A stretch of 64,000 bases of DNA from NCBI RefSeq assembly GCF_051106095.1, contig NC_135783.1:63422447-63486446 (forward strand), read 5' to 3'. The notes under the pieces are model-generated. The model saw only the letters and a list, made by a program, of their open reading frames with translations, was not told the DNA's origin and ran no database searches. Below, one piece after another: positions 21,783 to 33,900 of the stretch (position 1 is the first letter of the stretch; the number at the start of each line of letters is the position of its first letter). This stretch comes from Pogona vitticeps (Eukaryota > Chordata > Lepidosauria > Squamata > Agamidae). Position numbers and translations under genes: made by a program.

Positions 21783-22849
21783 TTGAAAATGCAGCTGTAT
21801 ACATATAAGCAGTTTGATGAAAATCCGTGTTTTTCCATTTATGCTACAAAAATCACATATTTGTTGGTAGAGAAGAACGGAAGCAAGGAAGAACCAGCAG
21901 GGAACTTGTTGTTGTGGTGATAACCTCCAGCCCTTTTTCATGCAGGAAATCAGGTGGGCTCCTTTACAAGAGGCCTATGGCACATGCCATATCAAAGCAA
22001 AGTAGCTCTTCATTCATTCATGCCAGCAATGCAATGTGTCCTCCTCTTGGAAAACGAAGCTCCACTCCAGAACCAGGCAGGGACACTAAACAGGAGCTCT
22101 CCCAGAAGATGACATCAAAATGCAGAGCAGACAAAAGCTTGGATGTTAACCGAACAAAAGCTGATGTTGAATAAATGGCAATAAAAAGTATCCATTTGCA
22201 ATATGAAGACAGGAGAATTATGCCTTCCACAAAATATAGATAAGAATAGATAATCTTTGCAATCAAAAAAATAGATAATCTTTGTGATCAAAAGATTATT
22301 ATATTGCTGCATTTGGCTTTCTATATTGCTCAGGTTTTGTCTCTGCAATGTGATGATGCAAATACAGTAGTAGCAAGCTACGCATGGGGCTTTTAATTAA
22401 CTAACATTCCAAAGAAAAGTTACTTTGGAAGGACACCTGTCTTCTTTGTGAGCGCTGGTAGTTCTCTGTGTGCCTTCCTACTTGATTCAAGTAATGTTGG
22501 TTGTAAGATTTTGCCAATATAAGGGCATCCTCATCTTCCTCAGGCCCCATCATATTGATGCTGTCCCTGCTAATTTGACAGGTCAAGGAACAAAAAGAAG
22601 TACTTATGTCATTTCCATAAAAGAGCCTATATTTTTTCTCATTGTGGCTGTCTTCTGTTGTGATATCTGATCATGGGGGGTTGGCACAACGTCTTCCTTT
22701 TCCTCTTGTGTTTGCAAGTCTAAATATCTCCCCTTCTATAAGCTTCTCTCAGTGCATTGCATTTGCAGCCAATTACAGATGAAAGTATCTGGATCCATTT
22801 CGATCAGGCATTCAGCTGGAATATTGGACTTAGATGGTTTTGGTCACCT

Positions 22850-24430
22850 GGACCTATGCCAAGGATTGGATAAGAGGAGTTAATTAATTTATTAGTTCTC
22901 CTGGACCTTTCATTAGCATTTGATGCCATTGACCGTGGTATCCTATTGGATCACTTAGCAAGCTTGGGTATTGGGGGCACAATATTACAGTAATTCCAAT
23001 CCTTCCTGTCAGTATGTACAAAACATAACTTGCTGATACTGATGCTGTTTCAACTTATATACTGGTTACAGCAGTCTCTGGCTGGTTTACAATATAGTTA
23101 TGCAAACAACTACTCCCATTCCCCCATGAGCTGGGTACTCACTTCACCAATCTCAGGCTGAGTAAACCTTGAGATAGCCACCTGAATCCTTTGGAATTGG
23201 ACTCAGATCATGAGCAGAGGCTTGACTGCAGTACTGCAGTTTAATCACTGTGCCATGGAGTTTGGTGGCAGGAAGCACTGTTCGACATGATGGCCTTGGT
23301 ATCCATTAGGGCTCCACCTTATCCCTTATATTAAACATCTCTATGAAGCCACTGGGAGAGGTCATTCAAAGCTCTGGATGAAGTGCCAGCAATCTGTTGA
23401 TTTCACACATATCTACTGCTCCTTGTTCCCCAGGATCCCTGAAGCAGTCACGATCCCTGAATGTTGTATGAGCAACACAATAGGCTGGATGAGTGTGAAG
23501 AAGTAGAAATTAAATCCTGACAAAATGGAACTGCTGCTGGCAGTAGAAAGTCAGATTTGGGAATTTGGATTCAACCTGTTCTAGAAGGGTTGCACTACCC
23601 TGGCAAGTCAGATTCACAGTCTCCTTGACTCTGGATGGCTGCTGGACTCTCAGATGGCAATGATGATGAGAAGTGCCTTTGCACAATTCTGCCTAGTGTG
23701 CCAACAGCAACATTTCTCAAGACAACGTGACTTAGCAACAGTCTTCCATGCCTTGGTTACATCACATATTGCTTATTGTAATGTGCTCCACATGGGGTGG
23801 TTAAATTGCTGTACTGCAGCCAAAACTGTGCTCATGACCTGGGGTTCAATCCCAGGTAGCCGGCTCAAGGTTGACTCAGCCTTCTATCTTTCCGAGGTCG
23901 GTAAAATGAGTACCTAGCTCGTTCGGGGGGGGGGGGAGTGTAGCCTGCATAATTAACTTGTAAACTGCCCAGAGAGAGCTTGAAGTGCTATGGGGCGGTA
24001 TATAAGCAGCATGCTTTGCTTTGCTTTACCCTTGAAAAGGAACCGGGGTCTTTAATTAATGGAACATTAAGTTGCTAACTGGTGCACATTATTATTATCC
24101 TATGACCCTGATACTGAAGGACCTGCACTTATCAGGCCCAATTCAAGGTGTTGGTTTCAGCTTTTAAAGACTCTAATAGCTTGGGATTTGGCTTTCTAAG
24201 GGACTGCCTGTCCCATTCCAAGCCTATTCAGACTTTAAGATCTTCAGGAGATGCCATCTTAAAAAGGCCAATGGTTTCAGAAGCCTGACTAACAAGTACA
24301 TGGGAGAGGGCCTTCTCCCACGTGGCTCCCAGTTGGTAGAATGCACTCTGTTCCAAAGTGTGATCTGTTTCCACCCTGAGTGCTATTAGGAAGGGAGCAA
24401 AACCACACCTTTCTAGGCTGGCATTTGATA
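22850..24430 (+). mobile_element. L2-like LINE, worn RT to C-terminus
   Basis: LLVLLDLSLAFDAIDRGILL at about 22893-22952 is the RT motif with AFD. Later pieces read SGWLLDSQMAMMMRSAFAQF and HALVTSHIAYCNVLHMGW, then C-terminal remains near 24170-24420 (KDSNSLGFGF-like, GERAFSHVAPSW-like). Many breaks. A tRNA SINE is inserted at 23775-24035. Confidence 0.75.
23775..24035 (+). mobile_element. tRNA-derived SINE inside the L2
   Basis: Box B-like GGTTCAATCCCA at 23843-23854 is followed by CCGGCTCAAGGTTGACTCAG, GGTCGGTAAAATGAGTACC, a poly-G run and the tail AACTTGTAAACTGCCCAGAG with CTATGGGGCGGTATATAAG. This is a common reptilian SINE layout. Confidence 0.75.
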
Positions 24431-24439
24431 CTTAACCTA

Positions 24440-26188
24440 ATTTGTAGAATTTTACATTTTAAAAATCAGTACTACTGTAAATAGGGTTTCATTAATCAAT
24501 ACAATGAGTTTAACTTTCTAAAACCAGTGTGTGTGTTTTAACTAAAAATCCCCCCTTAAACCTGCTAGTAGTTAAAATAATATCTGTAAAAACTAGGACC
24601 TGAGGGACCTCAAGGGTGCTGGAAAACTCCCCCTATACATGGAAAAAGTGTCCCCACACTCTTTAGAGGCCAGGAAGGAACTTTTTGAGCAAAACAATTG
24701 GCGGATGTGGTGCAAAACCACTCCCTGGTGAGCTCCATGCAACCCATGAGCCTCAAGCTGCCCCTCCACCCTGACAATGCAAAGAGAACAAGAGGACAAA
24801 TTATACATTTTTGTTCAAAAATAGATTGTACACAACAGAAAATGGTTGCATATATATGGGTCCTCCATATACCACACCATTTTATCATCAAAGTGTGGCT
24901 TATTTGGGGGCTATATGTATTTATCAGTAAAAACCAATGTGACACTGTGGAATTCAGCAGCTGGGGGTTCTGTCAGATGCCCCCTCCCCATAAAGACGGC
25001 AGCCAGCCCTCTTGCGTAGCCCTACTTGCAACAGCAGCCCAGGAAAGGAATAGTCATTGATTGAAACAAGGCACTCTGCATTTGGGTGTTAGAGAAGCAC
25101 ACAGATATTATGAAAGAGATTATGGTGGTGGTGGTGAGACTGGAAGTGTAAGTTCTGGTGTTTTCTGAACATGGTTTTAGTGTGCTAGGCCACACACCAC
25201 ATTTTTATACATGTCAATCTCTATTTTCTATATATATAAAAAAGTCTCCATCATAAACCATATCAGCATTTTTAATGTGATCATCCAGCAGATATAATAT
25301 ACCTGAGAATAACTGGTGAAATTAAAATCATATGCTAGAAAAATTAATCAATAAAATACATACATACTGTACATGTTGCCCGAACAAAATTATATTTCTG
25401 AAAGATATTTTGCACTTGTTAGATCACTCAAAGGTCTTCTGACTCATTAAGAAGTACCACATTTTCTTTAACACAAGATTTGATGGATTTCTTCATATGA
25501 TGACAAAAATATATCTTAAATAAAACTTTTTAGCGTTTAAGATGTCATAAGAGTTTTTCTTGGCTTCACGGCAACAAGCTACAAAGGACCATGGCTGCCT
25601 ATCTGAAAATAACTGAAATAATAATTCATAACAATATCACTACATGTGTTTTCAACTTAGTTGTACTCAAAGTTTGGACAGAAAATCTAATTTGTTTTTG
25701 TGTAGAGACAAAGCAGAGACCATAAGCTCATTTGGGCATAATAATAAGCCAAAGTGCCAGGGAAAATAACTGTCTCATCATGCTAACATAACACATTGTC
25801 ATACACTCTCCAATTGCTTCCACTTGGACTCCTGGAAGGGGAGATTAAGTACGATGTAGATGTTCTGTCCAGGTTTTGCTTAACACAATGTGCAAACCGG
25901 GAACTTTGGCTTATTAACTTTCAGATAAGCCAGCATCAAAAGGCAACAACAAACCATGGCTGGAGAAAAACAAGCTAAAATGCCCATTTCTCCTGTGGCA
26001 ATAAGGAATCCACTGATAAAAAGGTCCATGATTTATTTAGCCAGTCCCACATGCAGGAGCAGTATTGGGAAAAGTTATTCTTTTGAAGAATATCAGAAGC
26101 AAGCTCCTGGACTATCACAGCAAGCCTTGCCAGTGCCCATATCAATTCAATTGTTAGAGGAAGCTTTCAGTCCAACAGAGTAATTTTT
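24440..26188. other. Duplicated non-coding stretch, nothing recognised
   Basis: AT-rich sequence 3' of gene A. Short open frames are shared with the second copy, but only because the duplication is recent; none resembles a known protein. Confidence 0.45.
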
Positions 26189-26192
26189 CCAT

Positions 26193-26259
<67 letters not shown>

Positions 26260-26360
26260 CGTACGTACGTACGTACGTACGTACGTATGTATGTATGTAT
26301 GTATGTATGTATGTATGTATGTATGTATGTATGTATGTATGTATGTATGTATGTATGTAT
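26189..26360. repeat. Compound tetranucleotide array (ATTT)n (ACGT)n (ATGT)n
   Basis: About 17 units of ATTT, about 7 of ACGT/TACG and about 18 of ATGT in direct succession. The same site in the second copy carries different units (see 56951-57118). Confidence 0.95.
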
Positions 26361-26567
26361 CTTGTGGAGGAGGAACCAAGCCAGAGCATGCTGCTCCAGA
26401 ACTCTGGCTTCCCATCATGTTCAGATTGAGCCTATATATTTCTTATAAAAACAAAATAGAACTGATTGAAAATCCATTTTAAAAAGCTAGAGCTCTTGTT
26501 GATCTTTGAGAATTAAGTGGGATCATTTAATTACTCATTCCAAGAAGCTACATCTCTTCCACAGTCT

Positions 26568-26698
26568 TCACACTTTGCAGTAGACATCATATTTTATCTT
26601 TGCTCCTACTTTGGTTCCTGCTAAGCACTCATTAAACACGGTGTCCATTTCCTTGTTGTTTTCTTGACTGAAAAGTGTCTTCCAGTCACTCACCCCAC
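26568..26698 (-). CDS. Gene A exon 7 (terminal coding exon)
   Basis: 131 nt. Reads GVSDWKTLFSQENNKEMDTV and ends KYDVYCKV before TGA. The CAG acceptor lies at 26699-26701. DWK belongs to the C-terminal PAPS-binding motif. It differs from the copy at 57324 only silently as far as I can read. Confidence 0.92.
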
Positions 26699-29600
26699 CT
26701 GAAAACATAGATGTAAAGAGAGAGAGAGATAATGTGATGAATATCCATCATTTTCAATCTGTACCGTGTGAAACACGCATAGGTTGTTGCAGGTAAATGT
26801 ATGCAGAAAATCTGAACTGTTTACTCAAGGTGCAAAATGCAAATTAGATTTGCATGTGCAGGTAAAAAGATGATAATGTTCCTGATAAATTCATGTCAGT
26901 GAATATAGCACAAAGAGAGAAGTAACACAGAATGAATCCCTAAATAAAAACACATAGGCTCCTAGCATTCTCTCCTGCATTTGAAAAAAAAAATCACTTC
27001 TTCCAGACTCCAGAGAGCAAGAACTAGTGAAAACTTCTATTTCTGTCCACAATTCCTTTGCCATTTTATGACCATTTCAATTTAGAAAAAAAGATAGTGT
27101 TTTATTTTGCTGCATCCTATATAGAATATTAGATACTTCATTTGAATAAAACATGTGGCCAAGGAGGCAGGTGTCAGGAGTTCAATTCTCCACTTCACCT
27201 TGTAGAAGAGCCAGCCTGTGTGACCTTGGGTAAGCGACACAGTTCCAGGATGCTCTGAGCAGAAGGAAATGATAAACCAGTTCCAAATATTTTATGTATG
27301 GAAGACCCTGGGAGGGTTGCCACCAGTTGGAATCAATGGCATATAATTAATAAATTATATACAATACAATATATTCGCGAAGGCTTTCACGGCCAGGATC
27401 TAATGGTTGTTCTGGGTTTTTTGGGCTCTTTGGCCGTGTTCTGAAGGTTGTTCTTCCTGATGTTTCGCCAGTCTCTGTGGCTGGCATCTTCAGAGGACAG
27501 CAACCAAAGAGCCCGAAAAACCCAGAACAACCATTATATACAATACACTTGAGACAGAAGTGGGCAATAGCTGAAGGTCAAGAATCCACCCATGTACCCC
27601 ATGTATCTCATATGGCTCCATACGCCCCAATCATGAGGAACAATTTTGCCACATTTTCATTTTATGAACAACCAGCCCTCCAACCCATATTTAATGTTCC
27701 AGATACCAGAGGCTTGCACACAGATAATTGTTGGTTCTAAAAATCAGAGGTTAGGGTACAAGGGCCTACGGGGGTCACATGCAACCACGAGGCTAGCTAA
27801 ATGACAAAGCCTTCCAAACTAGGCCTGTCTCCATGGATATGGTCACACTGGCAATAAGAATTGCATTTAGCATCATTTCAATCTATTTAGATGTTATTGA
27901 TCACACAACACAAGGGTGAAATTGACTTATATGGCCTGTGATATGAGGGTTTGCTTGTTTTTTTCAACTGGCCAGCAGGGGCTTTTCAAAATATTTAGGT
28001 TCAATTCAATTCAATTCAATGTGGTTTTGTGGAAATGAATCAATTTCAGCAGTGTAGATGCTAACATTGGTTTAAATCACCGGGAATAAATTAAAGTTCA
28101 TGTGCAGGTGAACATGGCCACTGGTTTAAATATTATGTGACTTGAGCCTGATTTTTTTTTAAAAGTCTGAACAGAAATTGATGCAAAGTGCAAGTGTATC
28201 CACCGCCCAATTCGAATCACATCTACAGTATGTCTCTGTCTGGTAGAACGTGCAATGTTTGAGAAATATGTGACTTGTAGTACATTAATGATGATGTTGA
28301 TGATAACAATAACAACAACAATAAGAAGAATAAGAATAAGAATAAGAATAAGAATAAGAATAGGAATAATAAAAGTCCTATGCCTAGCAGCCATAAGCCA
28401 CATTTGCTTATTCTGGTTTAGGCTTTTTAGGGCGCTTTCTCCCATTTGTATGATCTGGGGTCAAAGTTTGATATTGACACAATAACATTTTTGAAAACAA
28501 TGTTATCACAACTAAAGCTTTGGCGATTTGAGCAGAAGGTTGGACTCTGTGGCCTTACAGGCCCCTTCCAACTCAGTTATTCTATGATTCTTCGATTTGT
28601 GAAAGCCATCAGATGGGAGATATAATATTGATTCCTGAGGAAATAAAGATGTGAGATTTACCAGTAAAAATATAGAATACAATTTTCTACAACTTACCCT
28701 TCCGGAAAAGAACATCACCAAATTCTCCATGGGTTGTTTTTGAATTGCTTTTCATAGCCTTGAAAGTGCTCCTGTCTGCAACAGCCTGGATCTCTTCCTT
28801 GCTTAGGTTCAGTTCAAGAAAGGTAGCGATCTTTTCAGCTCCTAAGGCTGTGTTCTGCAAAGAGACATGTGTATTGTGTGTGTATCTATGATGACATAAG
28901 CTCTGATTCAAGTAGGTTCACATACCTCACAAAGAAATCTAGCTTGCTTAGGCATCGCTATGTTACAACTTAGAAAAGTTACTTCTTCGGACTTAAAACT
29001 CCTAGAATCTCGCAAGCAGCATGGCCTCTAGTCTGAGTTGTAGTTCAAGTCAATACTTTTTCCAGGCTCTGGCCCAAGTATATTTTGCTTCCAAAGACTG
29101 TCAGTGGAAATGCATAATGTTGATTTCATGAGCTCTGCTCTGAAAGCATTTGCTTGCTTTTGGAGTCTTGCATCATTGTGCATTGTGAGTGTTGGCAGAG
29201 AACAAGCCACATTCATATGCAGCTCTCCTGAAATCAATAGTTCAAAATGCTAATTCTTCCTATTCAAAACACCTGAACCCTGTTTCAAACTAGGTGAGAT
29301 CGCTTTGAGCAGGGGTCTGGTGGGCTGCCAGTGTAGCTTGCACTTCACTTTTGTTGCTGTCTCACACACAGTCTTGTTCCTTGTCTGAGGTAAACAAAAA
29401 GAAAGCCACACAAAAATGTCATGCAGGGCTTCTCCTTACATGGAGCACAAGACAAGGTGTCATTCTCCTCTCAAGGGTCCTTGGCATTTTGATTTTCTAA
29501 TTAACAATAACTACTGTATGTGCCATCAAATCAATTCCAACTTATGGTAACCCTTGTCAGGATTTTCTCAATATAAGTATCCTGAAATGGTTTACCATGC

Positions 29601-30923
29601 CCTTCTTTTGGGGGAGCTCTGGGAATGTGCAGCTTACCCAAGGTTACACAGGCTGGCTTTCCTCCCAGAAGATTCAGTGGAGAATCAAACTCTCAATCTC
29701 TGGCTCTGTAGCTAGGTACCCAATTCAATTCCATTACTTCCCGGCAAGCAATGATCCTTTTTAAGTAAGCAGAAATGGAATGAACCATAGGTTTTTCATT
29801 ATGTTTGCCACTCCTTTTGGTCTGTGGGGATCTGTGGGCCTTTGACAAAAATGCTTGAAAAGCCTATGCAATTATTAGAATAGATCACCATACCTATCAG
29901 TACCTACAATGTTGAACATGGACTAGGATGACTTAATTTTGAGCTCTTGCTCAACTGTGAAGACACTTGGGCAGACCTTGGACTAGTTGTTCCTTCTTAG
30001 TCTTACTTCCTCATATGAATACTGTAAGGATAAAATGGAGGAAATCTTATACATTTTACATGATGACATGGTAAAGTACTGACTGTACCTCTTTCAACTC
30101 TTCATAAGTTATTGGCATAACATTTTCATAGTCGATGTACTTGTTCCAGACACAGAGATATTCCATATAGGATCCCCAGGGCACTAGTGGAAATCATAAA
30201 TCATGCAGCATTAGAGACTTCTGGCTTGACACTGTGACAAGACAGCAGGGGGAGGATGTAGCTCCTGAATTCTGGGCTGAATTCTGTCCTGTTTGGGACC
30301 CCCAGGGGGTTAAAATCACCCCAAAGAGGTGGTGAAATGGGGGAGAAGCATATTGATTATGAGGGAACGGTGGTAACCCACGTTTGATCCAGGAAACTCC
30401 CCAATCAACCGGGGGGGGGGAGAAATAAGCAGCTGAACTAGCTTGCTTGCAAGTCGTTGGCAGTTGGGAATGAAGAAGTGATAGATCAGCCTAATTAACA
30501 TCATGTTACCACTGGGTGAGAAACATTTTTTTAACTGTATTTATTTACTATCCCTGGACAAGACAATTCCTAAGGCAGAAATAGCATCTCATACAGTAGC
30601 TCTTCATCACCGATTGAGCTGCAGAGAAGTTGAAGAGAGGAGGAGATGCAGGGAGATGCAAGGAAAATAAATTGGATATTAATTAGACATTTAATTATAC
30701 TTAAGAGAAGGAAGTTCAGTATTAATGTGTTGTTGTAAACCTAAGAATCTTTCTCCTGAAAACACTACAGGCAACAACTCTAGAAAACAAAACCTGTTTA
30801 TGCTATGTGCAAAAATTATCTAAGGTGCTGGCTAAAAGCCTAGAATCAACTACCTTGAACTGCTTGGAATGGCTGCTTGGAATTCCCTATCTCTTTGAGG
30901 ACAGCACTGAACTACAGACAAAT

Positions 30924-30966
<43 letters not shown>

Positions 30967-33900
30967 TTCATTCATTCATTCATTCATTCATTCATTCATT
31001 CATTCATTCATTCATTCATTCATTCCCCGCCTATCTGATCATATTGACCACTCTAGGCGGCTAGAAAGCCTAATCTAGCCAAAGTGGAACTTATAAACTG
31101 TGTCCTAGGTGCTGAACTGGATAGGACCTTGGGCCTTTAGATGGGGAAATATCTCCACACCTGAGACTGGATTCAAGTTTAATGGAACTGAACTGATTAC
31201 TTTAAGCATCTGGACAAGTTTAATTTGGAATGCAATTTTTTTACAGCTGGAACATAATGACACAACAAGGACAATTTTGGGAGGAAACAAAATCTACTCT
31301 TCAAGCAATCTTAGAAATAATGAGATCCCAAAATGAAGAAGCAAAACTATTCAAGGAGCAGTTGAAGAAGAATTATAGTCAATAGAAGACAGGGAATAAT
31401 AAACAAGGAAATGAGAGGGTGGTGGGTGGTGTATGCTAATCAAAAGAGGGGCTGGAGGAAATTAGTGGGGAAAACCTAGGAGTAACAATTTTAACCTTGG
31501 AGCCAAGGAGAGTTTTAAGGGAAGATAAGGGGAGAAAATCAACAGAATTAATTAAAAATAGCATGGAAGATCTATTGAAGATAGACCAAGTGTTTAAAGA
31601 TCTATTGGAGATGAATCAAATACATAAAATGGTTTCAAAGCACACAAAAGATGGCAGAATGTTTAGAGAGACAGAAACAAAAATTGAAAAAAGACAAATA
31701 AGAGAAGGAATTACTTAGAAATATGAAAAAGGGAAAAATAGGAAGGTGGCCTTCAGTGTTGAAAAGCATGTATATACCTAACTTCTGGAATTGTAAAGAG
31801 GCATATCTTACATATTAAAAAAGAGAATTAAATTGAAATAAGGGAGTACTAATCAGGGTAACGGCATAATATGGTGGTTTTTAAGGCAAATTGAAGCTAG
31901 ATATAAGGTTGGGGCAAACAAATAGTATTTAATGAACATGTATAAGATATGATATTGTTATGGACAGGATAGAGAATGTGGAGATAGAAATGGCTAAACA
32001 AGTATACAAAGAAAATCTGTTTAAACTGCTCTAAATAACATCTATTATGTGTTAGGAACTTACTCAGTTATCATTGGTATAAAATACAAAGTTTGTCAGT
32101 TAAATCACCTCAAATTATATAGATTTGGAACTGGAATTACTTTAATTAAGTATGTTATTAGAGGATCTTGAGAACATTGTGTACTATGAGAGTAAAATTA
32201 TGATAGTAGTCATTACTGTATGCTAAAATACATACATGAACAGTTTAAATGTTTGAAAGATGTGTGGAATTTGGGGCAACAACTGGGAAGACACCGAGAT
32301 GCAAAAAACAAATAATTCTAAACAACCCATGTAACACAATGTTTGACAAGCACAAATCGAATGTAGATGTAATTTTATGATTTTATATATTTTATATTTT
32401 ATTTGTTCTGTTTTATCTATGTAACCCAAGTAGACATGGTCTAGAGGGGCGGGGCAAAAATCCAATAAATAAATGAAATAGATAGATAGATTGAAAAACT
32501 AATGAAATGTAGTTTTTTTAAAAAAAAAAAATCATGCAGCATTAGTGAGAACCCAGCTGATAATAGACTTACATTTTCTGGTTTCAGACTAATGAAGTCC
32601 CCCAAGCAACATAATCTCATCACAACAATGTCTGATGTCATCCAGACCTGCTGCCTTACAATTTTTGCGGCTATCTGAATGTTGTCCTAAGATCACTAGT
32701 CTCCAGTTGGTTTTTTCTTTCACATTTAAGTTCTAATTTCCTACTGTGATGTTCTGCTCTGAGGAGTTGATGGGCTTTTTGATTTGCTCAACTGTTTTCC
32801 TGAGCAGGGTTTTTAGTCAGGTCCTTGTTAAGATGCTTGAATAACCTCTAGGCCTTTTGACTGTCTCTTGACACATTTATTCATGAGCTTCACCCCATGA
32901 TATATTTTACATTCTAACACTAAATAAATTAATCACTGTCAAGTCAAAATAGTTTATTTGCTTAAAATATTTTGTTGAAAGGGTGAAAAATAATTTTTGG
33001 GCCTACTGGGCTCTCCCTAGGGCTTTCTTGGCCAAACTGGTGGCTATCCACAAATGGTCACATGTGCCCAGCACCTGCTGGAGCAAGGACCAGAAGTTGC
33101 TGGGCCTCTCTTCACAAGCTTCTTTAATCAGATCCAAAGGTACCTGGGGTTGCCAAACATGCAGCAGCTCAAATAGAAAAAAGCCTGTGGATGCCTACAG
33201 AACTTCCCAGAGGACAAACACAACTGAGGCCAAGAGAAGGTGCCATTGCCACAACCTTTGGAGCATACGCTTCAAATGTCAATTGAATCACTCCACCAGG
33301 CCATTGGTTTGGGGGTGGAAGACTGACATCCTCAGAGGACATATGCCAAGTCTGTCAATATCTCCTAGAGGAGCCCAACATGAGTGAAAAAGTAACTTGC
33401 TCCAGGACCAGCATTTTAGCAGATGTGAAGAACAAAGGCAGGGCTTCTGGGTACAGAGTGGCATAATCTATGATTACTAGGATATGGGTGTGCCCAGCCA
33501 TGGACTTTTCTAAAGGGCCTACAATGTCCAACACTATTCATTCTAATGGTTGACTGACCAGTGGAATTGAAACCAAGGAGGGAGGGATCTAAAACTGCAC
33601 CCACTGGTACTGTCAAGGATAATTTCCACACTGAGGCAGAACAAGGCCTATAATAATCAGCAGCCATATTTGACAGGTGTGCAAAATGCTGAGTCATGCA
33701 GTATGTATGTTAAATGAAGTAGTGCCTGGGGTGATGCAATGTCCTCATTGATTGGCTATATGTAAATGTGCATGTTTATAACTGTGTGGACATGTGGAGA
33801 AGATGTAGGATCTCTTCTGATGAATGTCATGCTATCATGCTGCTGGTTTGTACTGCTAAAACTTCTGCATATATTGTAAATATACTTTGTGTTGGATGAA

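Larger units (their letters stand above)
21932..32963. repeat. Segmental duplication, copy 1 (about 11.0 kb)
   Basis: Collinear with 52783-63505, roughly 98-99% identical outside tetranucleotide arrays. Left edge is at CTTTTTCATGCAGG; right edge is at TTTATTTGCTT, after which the copies diverge abruptly. It contains exons 5-7 of gene A, an L2 LINE, several SINE/LINE tails and L1 remains. Confidence 0.93.

Noticed and set aside
22401-22586. 61-codon minus-strand frame conserved at 53251-53436
   Set aside because: The match is explained by the recent duplication, which conserves non-coding sequence equally; no known protein similarity or splice context.
25956-26183. 75-codon frame conserved in both copies (56717-56944)
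   Set aside because: Same reason; no recognisable family and no promoter or splice evidence.
26189-26360. CRISPR-like or satellite array
   Set aside because: Four-base units without spacers; an ordinary vertebrate microsatellite.
26291-26482. MYVC-repeat open frame
   Set aside because: Translation of the ATGT array; the second copy has a different array and a different frame.
28255-28485. RIRI-repeat frame
   Set aside because: Produced by the AATAAG hexamer repeat.
32983-33387. 134-codon plus-strand frame as a host gene
   Set aside because: It overlaps a minus-strand gypsy integrase fossil and has no similarity of its own.
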